Assembly (NCBI GenBank): GCA_964613675.1
Contig: CAZTIH010000012.1
Location: forward strand, 1-33,309
Direction of reading: 5' to 3'
From: DAIUCA01 sp964613675
Lineage (GTDB): Bacteria; Pseudomonadota; Gammaproteobacteria; Competibacterales; Competibacteraceae
Length of the DNA stretch: 33,309 bases
Numbering within the stretch: position 1 is the first letter of the stretch; each line of letters starts with the position of its first letter. Positions 1 through 8,747 of the stretch are shown piece after piece. A program made the position numbers and the translations under genes. The notes under the pieces are model-generated. The model did not search any database, was not told the origin of the DNA, and saw nothing but the letters and a program-made list of their open reading frames with translations.

Positions 1-10
1 ATCAAAAAGA

Positions 11-904
11 CTAATCGAACGCAAATTGTGCAGCGATTTCCAGGGTTTGGGCGTGAATATCGACAATATCTTCAAGGTTTTCGGCGTACCCCCCCGCCAT
101 CGCAATGGCCACGGGGAGTCTGCGTTCTCGACAGCTTTGCAACACATATTCGTCCCGTTGCGCCAACCCCGCCTTAGTCAGATGCAAACGCCCCAAGCGA
201 TCCCCCACAAACGGGTCAGCGCCGGCGAGGTAAATTACGAAATCAACCTCAGCTAACGCCGTGGGGAGATGGTCTTTGAGGGCCGTTAAATAGTCCGCAT
301 CCTCGGTGCCGTCGGGGAGCGCGACATCTAAATCCGACTGCTCTTTGCGGAAAGGAAAGTTGGCCCCCCCGTGAATTGAGAAGGTGAACACGGTGGGATC
401 ATGGGCAAAAATGACGGCCGTTCCATTGCCTTGGTGTACGTCGCAATCGACAACCGCCACGCGCTTTACTTCACCCGTTGCCTGTAATGCCCGAGCCGTG
501 ACGGCAGCATCATTGAAAATGCAAAACCCTTGGGCTTGATCGGCGTAGGCGTGGTGAGTGCCGCCCGCGAGATTAGCTGCACAGCCCTTGTGTAAGGCGG
601 TGCGCGCAGCGGCGAGGGTGGCCCCACTGGAGCGGCGGGATCGTTCGATGAGCTGGGGAGACCACGGAAACCCCAAGACCCGTAACTCGCGTTCCGAAAA
701 ATCGCCGTTGATGGCCCGTTTCACATAATCGCTGCAATGAACGCGACCTAAATCGTCATCGCTCGCGGCGGGGGCCTCGTGGAGAACAAAGCGGGGATCG
801 TGACTTAACCGTTGCCGCAAACGGGCGTACTTTTGCATGGGAAACCGATGGTTAGGCGGCAGAGGCAAAACAAAACTGTCGCAGTAAAAGCAACTAAGGG
901 CCAT
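11..904 (-). CDS. Histone deacetylase family protein (AcuC/HDAC-like amidohydrolase)
   Basis: Predicted zinc-dependent deacetylase of the arginase/HDAC fold, about 297 residues, which is usual for the short bacterial members. Visible landmarks in order are a tandem-His motif (GGTHHA), the FNDAA segment, the metal-binding DCDVHQGNGT motif, a second metal-site Asp in AGADPF, and AMAGGY near the C-terminus. The substrate cannot be told from sequence; bacterial relatives act on acetylated small molecules, polyamines or proteins. The open frame runs upstream to 1222, but I place the start at the ATG ending at 904. It has AGGAAAG seven bases upstream, and the longer frame would overlap the whole of the divergent L,D-transpeptidase gene. 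The gene is divergent from that neighbour with 44 bases between starts. Confidence 0.9.
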   Translation of the reverse strand: MALSCFYCDSFVLPLPPNHRFPMQKYARLRQRLSHDPRFVLHEAPAASDDDLGRVHCSDYVKRAINGDFSERELRVLGFPWSPQLIERSRRSSGATLAAARTALHKGCAANLAGGTHHAYADQAQGFCIFNDAAVTARALQATGEVKRVAVVDCDVHQGNGTAVIFAHDPTVFTFSIHGGANFPFRKEQSDLDVALPDGTEDADYLTALKDHLPTALAEVDFVIYLAGADPFVGDRLGRLHLTKAGLAQRDEYVLQSCRERRLPVAIAMAGGYAENLEDIVDIHAQTLEIAAQFAFD

Positions 905-948
905 GAACAAGCTTTCCTGTAGAGGAGTCCTTTCGTGAGACTGCATTT

Positions 949-1464
949 GTGAGCGATTTAATACTTTCTGCGGCAACCGCGCCGCCCAAGATTCGAGTTT
1001 CCATCGCGCAACAACGACTTGTGCTCCAACAAAATGTGACCCTTTTGGCCAACTACCCGGTCTCAACGGCGAAAAATGGCGGGGGAGAACAGATGGGATC
1101 CGGTTGTACACCGCGTGGGCGCCATCGGATTCGGGCAAAAATTGGTCATCATTTGCCTCGGGGCGCAGTTCTTGTAGGGCGTCGCTGGACGGGGGAAGTC
1201 TATTCGGAGGCCCTGGCGGCACAATTTCCCGAACGGGATTGGATTTTGTCGCGCATTTTGTGGCTGTGCGGCGAGGAAGTGGGGCGCAACCGTTTAGGTC
1301 AATGCGATACCCAACGGCGATTTATCTACATCCACGGCTGTCCAGACGAATTCCCCATGGGAATCCCGCTTTCTCACGGGTGTATTCGCATGACTAATGA
1401 CGCGGTTATCGACCTTTTTGCGCGAGTGACCGTGGGAACGCCCGTCGAAATTGTCGACGACTAA
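949..1464 (+). CDS. L,D-transpeptidase (YkuD domain) family protein
   Basis: A 171-residue protein that is essentially a single YkuD catalytic domain. The C-terminal half has the family signature: a His in IHGCPDE, then SHGCIRM with the catalytic Cys. Family members make 3-3 cross-links in peptidoglycan or attach proteins to it. No clear signal peptide or membrane segment is visible, so export is unexplained. The start is GTG. AGAGGAG lies about 21 bases upstream, too far for an ideal Shine-Dalgarno, and no better in-frame start was seen. The next gene begins within about 10-30 bases on the same strand, so co-transcription with the kinase and ABC genes is likely. Confidence 0.85.
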   Translation: MSDLILSAATAPPKIRVSIAQQRLVLQQNVTLLANYPVSTAKNGGGEQMGSGCTPRGRHRIRAKIGHHLPRGAVLVGRRWTGEVYSEALAAQFPERDWILSRILWLCGEEVGRNRLGQCDTQRRFIYIHGCPDEFPMGIPLSHGCIRMTNDAVIDLFARVTVGTPVEIVDD

Positions 1465-1494
1465 CGCCACGACTTGACTTTGGGGACGCGCTCT

Positions 1495-2559
1495 GTGCTC
1501 ACATCCACCCAGCTTTCCACATTACACGGTCATTTAGCCGAACGATTGCCAAACTGGACGGGGAAACTCGTCCCGCTTTCCGACACAGGTTTGGCACATG
1601 ACCACATCCGCATCACCGAAACCCCGTATCTATTGCGCATTCCGAAGCAAAGCCAATTGAATTTGCCGCCGTTAGAGAATCTGCATTATCAAGCGGCGTG
1701 TTTCCAGCGGGCACAGGGGGGGGAACATACGCCCAAGTTTTTCGCCCTTATCGAACCCGAAGATGAACTGCCTTTGGGCGCTTTGATCGTTGAATTTATT
1801 GAAGGTCAGACCGCCCAATTGCCCCAAGACTTAGAACCAATTGCGACCGCCTTGGCCAGTCTGCATCGGCTGCCGTTACCCACTACCGCTGAGCGTGCAC
1901 CGCTGATTAACCCGATAGAGGGTCGGCAGGCCGCGTTGAATGAGATTGCGTGGCACATGCACTTTGCACGTAAAGCAGATTTAACCCTAGCCACGCGCCG
2001 CCTAATCGACCAAGAGTGGCACGAATTAAAACAGGCAACCCTTCCCGAAGAAACGCCCTGTTTAATCGCATTTGATACTCATCCTGGCAACTTTCTGATG
2101 AAGTCGTCGCGGGCGTATTTGGTGGATTTGGAGAAGATGCGTTACGGCGCCCCCGGTGCCGACTTGGCCCACGCCACGATCTACACCTCCACGACTTGGG
2201 ATCTCAACAGTCATTCCGTTCTAACCCCCGATGAAGTGGCGAGCTTTTATCGTCGATGGTTGGGGCAGATGAAATTAGATTTTATGCCCGTCAATTTGAT
2301 GTATTGGCGACGTGTTATGACGTTGTGGGCGTTAAGTTGGTGCATCAAATGGAAGGTGCAGTCACAGCAGCCGCGTCGTGTCGCGAGCACGGAAAATTGG
2401 TCGGCCCAACTCAGTGAACAGCAGCTCATTAACCATGTGGCGGATCGCGTCGAACATTATCTGGAAGCTGCCACCATTGAGCGTATTTTTTCTGAATGGC
2501 GCCAGCGCAACGAATTAACCGACTTATTAGATCCTAAACCTCACTTTTTGGAGATTTGA
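1495..2559 (+). CDS. APH/choline-kinase-fold phosphotransferase
   Basis: Kinase-like protein of about 354 residues with the aminoglycoside/choline/thiamine kinase catalytic elements: a Brenner-type segment reading FDTHPGNFLM (Asp, His and the metal-binding Asn) followed by YLVDLEKM in place of the usual DFE/DxD magnesium site. The C-terminal half is helical and rich in Trp. I chose GTG 1495 because GGGGA lies nine bases upstream. A TTG at 1474 in the same frame would add seven residues but has no ribosome-binding site. The gene ends in a four-base-gap arrangement with ynjB (its stop lies just before the ynjB ATG), so a transported substrate phosphorylated on entry is a reasonable inference. 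The substrate is not identifiable. An aminoglycoside-resistance role is not implied. Confidence 0.75.
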   Translation: MLTSTQLSTLHGHLAERLPNWTGKLVPLSDTGLAHDHIRITETPYLLRIPKQSQLNLPPLENLHYQAACFQRAQGGEHTPKFFALIEPEDELPLGALIVEFIEGQTAQLPQDLEPIATALASLHRLPLPTTAERAPLINPIEGRQAALNEIAWHMHFARKADLTLATRRLIDQEWHELKQATLPEETPCLIAFDTHPGNFLMKSSRAYLVDLEKMRYGAPGADLAHATIYTSTTWDLNSHSVLTPDEVASFYRRWLGQMKLDFMPVNLMYWRRVMTLWALSWCIKWKVQSQQPRRVASTENWSAQLSEQQLINHVADRVEHYLEAATIERIFSEWRQRNELTDLLDPKPHFLEI

Positions 2560-2561
2560 AC

Positions 2562-3749
2562 ATGCGATTTTACGGGTGGTTGATGGTGTTTTGGTCGCTT
2601 ACCGGCTATGCGACTGATTGGGAGACCCACACCGAACAAGCGAAGGGCCAAACCGTTTACTGGCACGCTTGGGCGGGGGATCACCGCATCAATCAATTTA
2701 TCGAGTGGGTCGGCCAGGAGGTACGGGCGCGTTATGGAGTACAACTCGTTCATGTCAAGGTCAGCGATCTATCTGAAACCGTAACACAGTTAATTGCCGA
2801 AAAAGCGGTGGGCCGTTCGACTGGCGGGCGTGTCGATTTAATCTGGATTAACGGGGAAAACTTCGCCGCCTTAAAACGCGAAGAATTGTTATTTGGCCCT
2901 TGGACGGACCAGTTGCCCCACTATCCGTTAATTGACTTCACCCAACCCACGGTGCATTACGATTTTACGATTCCAGTAGACAATTTAGAGATGCCGTGGG
3001 GCATGGCACAGATTGTCTTCATGTACGACAGCGTGTTGATTGAAACGCCGCCGCGTTCTATTCCCGACCTTCTGAAGTGGGCACAAGCGAATCCGGGGCA
3101 GTTTACCTACCCACAGATTCCGAATTTTCTCGGATCGACCTTTCTGAAGCAGATTCTCGTTGAACTCGTTACCGATCCTGCTCCCTTATACGGGCCAATC
3201 AAAAATAGTGAGCAATTTCAAATAATTACCCAAAAAATATGGGAATATCTCGATCAACTTCACCCCTATTTGTGGCGACGGGGACGCAGTTTTCCGACGA
3301 ATGGACCGGCGGCACGGCAGCTTCTTGCCGATAGTGAAATCAGTATGGCGTTATCGTTTCACCCCCCGGAAGCGACGGCGGCGATTTTGAGTGGAGAACT
3401 CCCCGAGACCATTCGGACGTTTGTGTTGACCCAAGGCACCATTGGCAATACGCATTTTGTGGCGATTCCGCGCAATGCCCAGTCGAAAGCGGGGGCGATG
3501 GTTGTCGCTAATTTTTTACTTTCACCGACCGCTCAATTACGCAAACAAAATCCGAGTTATTGGGGCGATTTAACGGTTTTAGCCATTGAAAAACTCACGC
3601 CCGAATATCAGCAGCAATTTGCCGAATTAGATTTAGGCATTGCAACGCTTTCACAAAAAGCATTAGGCCAAATCATTCCCGAATTACATCCCGCTTGGAT
3701 GACCGAATTAGAACGCGAATGGTTACGGCGTTACGGGACAGGTCAATAA
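2562..3749 (+). CDS. ynjB: ABC transporter substrate-binding protein, YnjB family
   Basis: A 395-residue solute-binding protein, the first subunit of a complete YnjBCD-type ABC importer. The N-terminus is short and hydrophobic with a plausible signal sequence (hydrophobic stretch ending near GYATDW, residues 1-20). The mature part has the extracellular binding-protein fold features WINGENFAAL, PWGMAQIVFMYD and IPNFLGSTF seen in YnjB proteins. ATG 2562 has GGAG eight bases upstream; the TTG two codons earlier has none. The ligand of this family is not established. The adjacent kinase and permease genes suggest a small organic substrate. Confidence 0.85.
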   Translation: MRFYGWLMVFWSLTGYATDWETHTEQAKGQTVYWHAWAGDHRINQFIEWVGQEVRARYGVQLVHVKVSDLSETVTQLIAEKAVGRSTGGRVDLIWINGENFAALKREELLFGPWTDQLPHYPLIDFTQPTVHYDFTIPVDNLEMPWGMAQIVFMYDSVLIETPPRSIPDLLKWAQANPGQFTYPQIPNFLGSTFLKQILVELVTDPAPLYGPIKNSEQFQIITQKIWEYLDQLHPYLWRRGRSFPTNGPAARQLLADSEISMALSFHPPEATAAILSGELPETIRTFVLTQGTIGNTHFVAIPRNAQSKAGAMVVANFLLSPTAQLRKQNPSYWGDLTVLAIEKLTPEYQQQFAELDLGIATLSQKALGQIIPELHPAWMTELEREWLRRYGTGQ

Positions 3750-3752
3750 AGT

Positions 3753-5405
3753 TTGTTACGCCTGTTTCCTCTATTTACTTTAAGCCTTTTATTAGGGCCA
3801 TTGCTGATTGGGTTATTGGGAACCTTAGGCCCCGCTTTTAATTACTTACCCGGATTAGAACGCCTAGAAATCTCCTTTAATCCGTGGCGCGAATTAAGCA
3901 CTGAAGCTGTTTTTTACGCCACGCTGCCGATTACGCTATTTGTCGGATTTTTCTCGACAATTTTAGCGTTTGCCATCGTTATTTTATTCTGTGCAACCTG
4001 GCATCAAAGTTGGCTATTCAAATTAGCGGAACGATTACTCGCCCCCAGTTTAGCGATTCCTCATTCGACCCTTGCATTTAGTGTGGCATTTTTATTATTG
4101 CCCAGCGGGTGGTTATTGCGATTCGTGTCCCCTAATCTAACGGGATTCCAACGCCCACCCGATTGGCTCACGGTCAATGACGAATGGGGCATTGCATTAA
4201 CCTTAGGGTTAGTTGGCAAAGAAGTCCCGTATTTACTGTTGATGACCTTCATCGCGTTATCACAAGTTAACGGTGAACGCGCTTATTTGAATGCCCGCAT
4301 GATGGGATACCGCCCCTTTTGGGCCTGGTTATTCGCGATTTTTCCGCTGATTTACGGACGCCTAAAATTGCCCTTATTTGCCGTCTTAGCCTTCAGTTTT
4401 TCGGTTGTGGACATGAGTTTAATTTTAGGCCCCACCAACCCACCGACCTTAAGTGTGTGGATTTTACGCCAATTCGATGACCCCGATTTATCAAGACGAT
4501 TGATCGCATGTGCAGGGGCGGTCGTCCAAATTTTACTCGTCATCGGGGCGATGGTGGCATGGCAGCTCGGCGAATGGGGTTTCAAATGGACGGCGTATTT
4601 AATGCTCGAAACGGGCGCACGAATGCCACAACCCAGAGGATTACCCACATTACTGATCGTCTTAATGTTGGGTTTATTTCTGATGACGCTTTTGGGGATG
4701 TTGGCATTAACCCTGTGGTCATTCGCCTTTCAGTGGCCGTTCCCCGATGCGTTCCCCCGCCAATTCACCCTCAACCACTGGTTAAATCACTCAACGGCGT
4801 TGCAAATAGCAGCGTTCAACACGCTTTTCATCGGCTTCACGACCGCTTTAACGGCTTTAATATTCACATTAGGTTGTCTGGAAAACGAATCTCGACATCC
4901 GAATTTGCAACCTCAGCGCGCTGAATGGCTGTTGTATTTGCCCCTCATTATTCCACAAATTGGATTTTTATTTGGGGTTCAACTGTGGCTGATTTATTGG
5001 GATTTAGATGGGACTTATTGGGCGGTTATTTGGTGTCATTTAGTATTTGTATTGCCCTACGCTTTCTTATCGTTGAGCCATCATTATCGCCAATTCGATC
5101 GCCGTTATATTTACACGGCTCAGGGATTAGGGGTGTCACTGAACAAAATCTTTTGGCGTATTAAACTTCCCATGCTCAAATCGGCCATTTTAACGACCTT
5201 TGCCATCAGTTTTGCGGTAAGTGCGAGCTTGTATCTACCCACCTTGGTTTCAGCAGCGGGGCGATTATCAACCCTAAATGTGGACGCGGTGACCATTGCA
5301 GAGGGGCGTAATTGGCGACTTATTGGTTTATACGGCATGGTGCAAATGATTATGCCCATGAGTTTATTTTTAATAGCGTATTTAGGTTCGCGTAAACGCT
5401 GTTAA
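3753..5405 (+). CDS. ynjC: ABC transporter permease, YnjC family (two fused permease halves)
   Basis: A 550-residue inner-membrane protein with about twelve hydrophobic helices in two halves separated near residue 280-290, each resembling a binding-protein-dependent permease domain. The EAA-like cytoplasmic loops are recognisable in the first half (after GKEVPYLLL, with NARMMGYRP) and in the second half (TAQGLGVSLNKIFWRIKLP). This fused arrangement is typical of YnjC and of the related thiamine/iron permeases. The start is TTG three bases after the ynjB stop. AGG lies about eleven bases upstream, which suggests translational coupling. Codon use is very rich in TTA leucine. Confidence 0.85.
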   Translation: MLRLFPLFTLSLLLGPLLIGLLGTLGPAFNYLPGLERLEISFNPWRELSTEAVFYATLPITLFVGFFSTILAFAIVILFCATWHQSWLFKLAERLLAPSLAIPHSTLAFSVAFLLLPSGWLLRFVSPNLTGFQRPPDWLTVNDEWGIALTLGLVGKEVPYLLLMTFIALSQVNGERAYLNARMMGYRPFWAWLFAIFPLIYGRLKLPLFAVLAFSFSVVDMSLILGPTNPPTLSVWILRQFDDPDLSRRLIACAGAVVQILLVIGAMVAWQLGEWGFKWTAYLMLETGARMPQPRGLPTLLIVLMLGLFLMTLLGMLALTLWSFAFQWPFPDAFPRQFTLNHWLNHSTALQIAAFNTLFIGFTTALTALIFTLGCLENESRHPNLQPQRAEWLLYLPLIIPQIGFLFGVQLWLIYWDLDGTYWAVIWCHLVFVLPYAFLSLSHHYRQFDRRYIYTAQGLGVSLNKIFWRIKLPMLKSAILTTFAISFAVSASLYLPTLVSAAGRLSTLNVDAVTIAEGRNWRLIGLYGMVQMIMPMSLFLIAYLGSRKRC

Positions 5406-5417
5406 TTAAGGTCAATT

Positions 5418-6077
5418 ATGAGTTTACATTTTACTGGAGTTTCGTTATTCAATCGCCACGAATTACTCCTCGAAAAAGCCACCCTCAACGTGGAAATGGG
5501 AGAAATCGTTTCGCTAATGGGTGAGAGTGGAATCGGAAAATCCTCGTTATTGACTTTCCTATGCGGTTTATTAACCCCTCCATTACGAGGCGAAGGGCGT
5601 GTTTGGCTATTGGGTCAAGAAATCACGCACTTCCCCCCCGAAAAACGCCATTTAGGACTGTTATTTCAGGACGACTGGTTATTTCCTCACTTAAATGTCG
5701 CTCAAAACCTGTTATTCGCCTTGCCTAAAATCGTGGAATCCAATCGGCAAAAACGCTTGCAAATCATTGAACAAGCCCTCGATAACATCGGATTAGGCGA
5801 TTTACAAAAACGTATGCCCGACGCGCTTTCGGGAGGGCAACGGGCACGAATTGCGTTACTGCGCACTTTGCTTTCGCGTCCACGGGCACTCTTACTCGAC
5901 GAACCATTTAACAAGCTCGATCAAACCACCCGTCAAGCGTTTCGCGAACTCGTTTTCAGTGAAGCCAAACAAAACAACTTGCCCACTTTATTAGTCACAC
6001 ATGATCTGCAAGATGCGGCGGGCCGCGTATTCAAGTTAAGCCATCAACGCCTCATCGAGGTGACGCCAACGCCTTAG
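5418..6077 (+). CDS. ynjD: ABC transporter ATP-binding protein, YnjD family
   Basis: A 219-residue ATPase that should power the YnjBC importer. All canonical motifs are visible: Walker A GESGIGKSS (residues 35-43), the Q-loop in LLFQDD, the signature LSGGQRAR, Walker B RALLLDEPF and the switch His in LVTHD. ATG 5418 has TAAGG six bases upstream and lies twelve bases after the permease stop, so it completes the ldt-kinase-ynjBCD run. The 3' end overlaps the 3' end of the convergent pyrD gene by 26 bases. Confidence 0.9.
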   Translation: MSLHFTGVSLFNRHELLLEKATLNVEMGEIVSLMGESGIGKSSLLTFLCGLLTPPLRGEGRVWLLGQEITHFPPEKRHLGLLFQDDWLFPHLNVAQNLLFALPKIVESNRQKRLQIIEQALDNIGLGDLQKRMPDALSGGQRARIALLRTLLSRPRALLLDEPFNKLDQTTRQAFRELVFSEAKQNNLPTLLVTHDLQDAAGRVFKLSHQRLIEVTPTP

Positions 6078-7068
6078 CGATCTCGCGAATGAGTTGGGGT
6101 CCGCGATAAATCAGTCCCGTATAAATCTGCACTAAGCTCGCCCCCTTTTGGAGCCGAATACGCGCATCGTCTGCGGACATAATTCCACCGACCGAAATAA
6201 TCGGTAATTGTCCTCCTAATTCAGACGCCAGTAATTCCAACACGGCAACGGCCCGTTCAGCCAAGGGAGCTCCACTCAATCCCCCCATTTCATCGTGATG
6301 TTTGGCAAAACGAATAGGCTCGCGTTGCAATGTGGTATTCGTCGCGATAACCCCATCAATCCCTTGATTCACAAGGCATTTTGCCAGTAATGCGATTTCG
6401 TCATCGAGGAGATCGGGCGCAATTTTAACGACGAGTGGGGTATAGCGACCATGAATTTTCTGCTGCGCAAGTTGGGCGTGTTTGAGCGATTCCAGCAGGC
6501 GATTGAGAAAATCGGGATGTTGCCAATCTCGCAATCCCACCGTGTTTGGACTCGAAATGTTAATCGCTAAATAATGGGCACTCGAATAAGCTTTATTTAA
6601 GCCATAGAGATAATCGTCAATCGCATTTTCTTGCGGGGTATCTGCATTTTTACCGAGATTAATCCCAATCGGAATGGCAATGCGACTCGAATTAACCCGT
6701 GCAACCAATTCGTCAACACCTGCATTGTTAAATCCGAGACGATTAATTAATCCTTCCACTTCGGGCAGTCGAAATAGACGCGGCGGAGGATTGCCTGGCT
6801 GTGGACGCGGCGTGACAGTACCAATTTCAAGAAAGCCAAAACCGAGATGGGCCAACAGCTCCAAATACTCGCCATTTTTATCTAATCCTGCGGCTAAGCC
6901 GATTTTTCTCGGAAAATCAATCCCCATGACGCGACAGGGACTCAAGGGCGGCGGGGGCAATACATAGGGCAACAGGGGTGTGAAGCGTTTGAGCGTGTTA
7001 AAGGTGAGATGATGAGCGCGTTCAGGATCCAGTTGGAACAGGAGGGCGCGTAAATAAGGATAAATCAT
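6052..7068 (-). CDS. pyrD: Dihydroorotate dehydrogenase (quinone), class 2
   Basis: A 338-residue flavoprotein that oxidises dihydroorotate to orotate in pyrimidine synthesis and passes electrons to the quinone pool. The N-terminal amphipathic segment (residues 1-30, with LDPERAHHLTF) is the membrane-binding hallmark of class 2. FPRKIGLAAGLDKNG, the catalytic-Ser loop ISSPNTVGLRD, the NTTLQRE FMN segment and IISVGGIMSADDA are all present. Length and organisation match family members. It is convergent with ynjD and divergent from the DUF547 gene, with about 70 bases between starts. Confidence 0.97.
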   Translation of the reverse strand: MIYPYLRALLFQLDPERAHHLTFNTLKRFTPLLPYVLPPPPLSPCRVMGIDFPRKIGLAAGLDKNGEYLELLAHLGFGFLEIGTVTPRPQPGNPPPRLFRLPEVEGLINRLGFNNAGVDELVARVNSSRIAIPIGINLGKNADTPQENAIDDYLYGLNKAYSSAHYLAINISSPNTVGLRDWQHPDFLNRLLESLKHAQLAQQKIHGRYTPLVVKIAPDLLDDEIALLAKCLVNQGIDGVIATNTTLQREPIRFAKHHDEMGGLSGAPLAERAVAVLELLASELGGQLPIISVGGIMSADDARIRLQKGASLVQIYTGLIYRGPQLIREIAKALASPR

Positions 7069-7139
7069 CGAGTTTTCATCCGAATCAAAGGAAACCCAGT
7101 AGACTCTAAGAGATTTCCTTTCTCGCCCCCAACACGACC

Positions 7140-7940
7140 ATGCTGCTCAACCAATCTTTCTTCAAAAATGATGCGTTCCAAGAAAAGGATATTCCCACGG
7201 AATTGGCTAATAGTTTGGATGCGATTTGCAATCGTTTTTATCGCCCCGCCGATAATCGTTTTGACTATGCCAGTTTTGCGACTTCAAAAGAGTTTAATCA
7301 CCACACGACGGTGGCACGCGCATTAAACGATTTTGACCCAATTTCATTAGTGAAACGGGGCGATCGAATTAGTTTCTGGTTGAATGTCTATAACGCCCTT
7401 TTACTCCATGCCATTGTGATGCGCGAAGTCAAGGAGAGCGTGATTAAGGCGAGCGGTTTTTACAACGATACCTATTATAAAATTGGCCCCCACCAATACA
7501 CCTTAGATGAAATTGAGCATGGGATTTTGCGAGGAAATTCCAAGAAATATCGTGGTTTAATGGCGTTATTAGGGCGTACAGATTTGCGCCTTCCCTTAAT
7601 CATTCAGCCCATCGAACCCCTAATTCATTTCAGTTTATATTCCGCTTCTTTTTCATCCCCGTTTTTACAAGTCTATCGCCCGGAAATGTTAATGGAACAG
7701 TTAAATGATGGCATGCAACTAGTATTAGCGAGGGATGCACAATTTTCGATTGAGAATTACGAACTCGTCGCCCCGAAAATATTTTATTGGTATGAAAAAG
7801 ATTTTGGCACCCGAGAAAATGTTATTCAATTAATCGGGCGCTTTTTACCCAATCCCCAAGATCGACTCTTTGCCCTTGAACACGCAACGCACGTTACGCT
7901 GCATTACGCTGAGTTCGATTGGCGCTTAAATCAGATCTGA
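7140..7940 (+). CDS. DUF547 domain-containing protein
   Basis: A 266-residue protein whose central region has the DUF547 landmarks: RISFWLNVYNALLLHAI (around residues 78-94) and YTLDEIEHGILRG (around residues 120-132). In most DUF547 proteins the following block is a PRIHFAL-type stretch with a conserved Cys. Here it reads LIHFSLYSASFSSP and has no Cys, so any thiol-dependent activity proposed for the family may be missing. No signal peptide is evident. The function is unknown. The 3' end overlaps convergent fpg by 15 bases. ATG 7140 has no strong ribosome-binding site. Confidence 0.8.
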   Translation: MLLNQSFFKNDAFQEKDIPTELANSLDAICNRFYRPADNRFDYASFATSKEFNHHTTVARALNDFDPISLVKRGDRISFWLNVYNALLLHAIVMREVKESVIKASGFYNDTYYKIGPHQYTLDEIEHGILRGNSKKYRGLMALLGRTDLRLPLIIQPIEPLIHFSLYSASFSSPFLQVYRPEMLMEQLNDGMQLVLARDAQFSIENYELVAPKIFYWYEKDFGTRENVIQLIGRFLPNPQDRLFALEHATHVTLHYAEFDWRLNQI

Positions 7941-8747
7941 AGGCTGGCAATTGGGACAGAAAAAAGTCGAACGCTGCCCCTGTTTAATGTGTTCAATAGG
8001 GGTATTGCAAACATAACAAGGCTGCTTTTCCCGCCCGTAAACCTGCAAATTCACTTGAAAATGCCCTATTTCCCCTTGACCACTACTAAAGTTCTTAATC
8101 GTCGTGCCCCCCTGCGCAATCGCTTCTGTGAGCACCGTTTTAATTGCCACCACGAGTTTGTCGCACATCCGACGGCTCAAATCGCCGCTTGGAGATTCAG
8201 GATGAATGCCCGCCCGAAATAATGCCTCACTGGCATAAATATTCCCCAAACCGACAATTAAACTTTGCTTTAACAACATGAGTTTAATCGCTTGAGTGCG
8301 ATTAATGAGTCGCGCCTGCAAATACGCTCCCGTCAATTCGTCGCCCAAGGGTTCGACCCCCAGCTCGCGTATCCGAGGATGCTGTTTGAGATTGTCGGTC
8401 CACAACCACGCCCCAAAACGGCGAATATCGGTATAGCGCAACCAACCACTCGCTAATTCTAACTCCACGTGATCGTGGCTGGTGGGTTCGGTATATTCTT
8501 TAAGCCAACGCAACGAACCCGTCATCCCTAAATGAACTAATGCGGTTCCCCGAGTGTTATTCAGCAATAAATATTTCGCACGCCGCCCTACGCTTTTAAT
8601 TTGAACGCCCGTAAGTTTGGCTGCAAGTTCCTCACTCACGGGCCAACGTAAATCGGTACGGCGAACCGTCACTTTTTTAATCACCTTATTTGTCAACACA
8701 GGTGCAATTGCTTGTCGAGTCACTTCCACTTCTGGGAGTTCGGGCAT
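7926..8747 (-). CDS. mutM: Formamidopyrimidine-DNA glycosylase / AP lyase (Fpg, MutM)
   Basis: Base-excision repair enzyme of 273 residues that removes 8-oxoguanine and formamidopyrimidines and nicks the strand. The mature N-terminus PELPEVEVTRQ, with catalytic Pro2 and Glu3, is intact. GRRAKYLLL carries the conserved Lys, HLGMTGSL and NRTQAIKLMLL follow, and the C-terminus holds the four-Cys zinc finger (CYVC...CPNC). The frame stays open upstream to 9056. The start must be at 8747 because Pro2 is the nucleophile, and AAGGA lies seven bases upstream. The in-frame upstream sequence is not an Fpg extension but the C-terminal remnant of an nfi gene. Confidence 0.96.
   Translation of the reverse strand: MPELPEVEVTRQAIAPVLTNKVIKKVTVRRTDLRWPVSEELAAKLTGVQIKSVGRRAKYLLLNNTRGTALVHLGMTGSLRWLKEYTEPTSHDHVELELASGWLRYTDIRRFGAWLWTDNLKQHPRIRELGVEPLGDELTGAYLQARLINRTQAIKLMLLKQSLIVGLGNIYASEALFRAGIHPESPSGDLSRRMCDKLVVAIKTVLTEAIAQGGTTIKNFSSGQGEIGHFQVNLQVYGREKQPCYVCNTPIEHIKQGQRSTFFCPNCQPSDLI

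Noticed and set aside
905..1222. N-terminal extension of the HDAC-family frame by 106 codons
   Set aside because: It lies wholly antisense to the L,D-transpeptidase gene, is Pro/Arg-rich and lacks family similarity; a good ribosome-binding site marks the 904 start.
1495..2559. Aminoglycoside resistance gene
   Set aside because: The APH fold is shared with many metabolic kinases, and linkage to a transporter operon points to metabolism rather than resistance.
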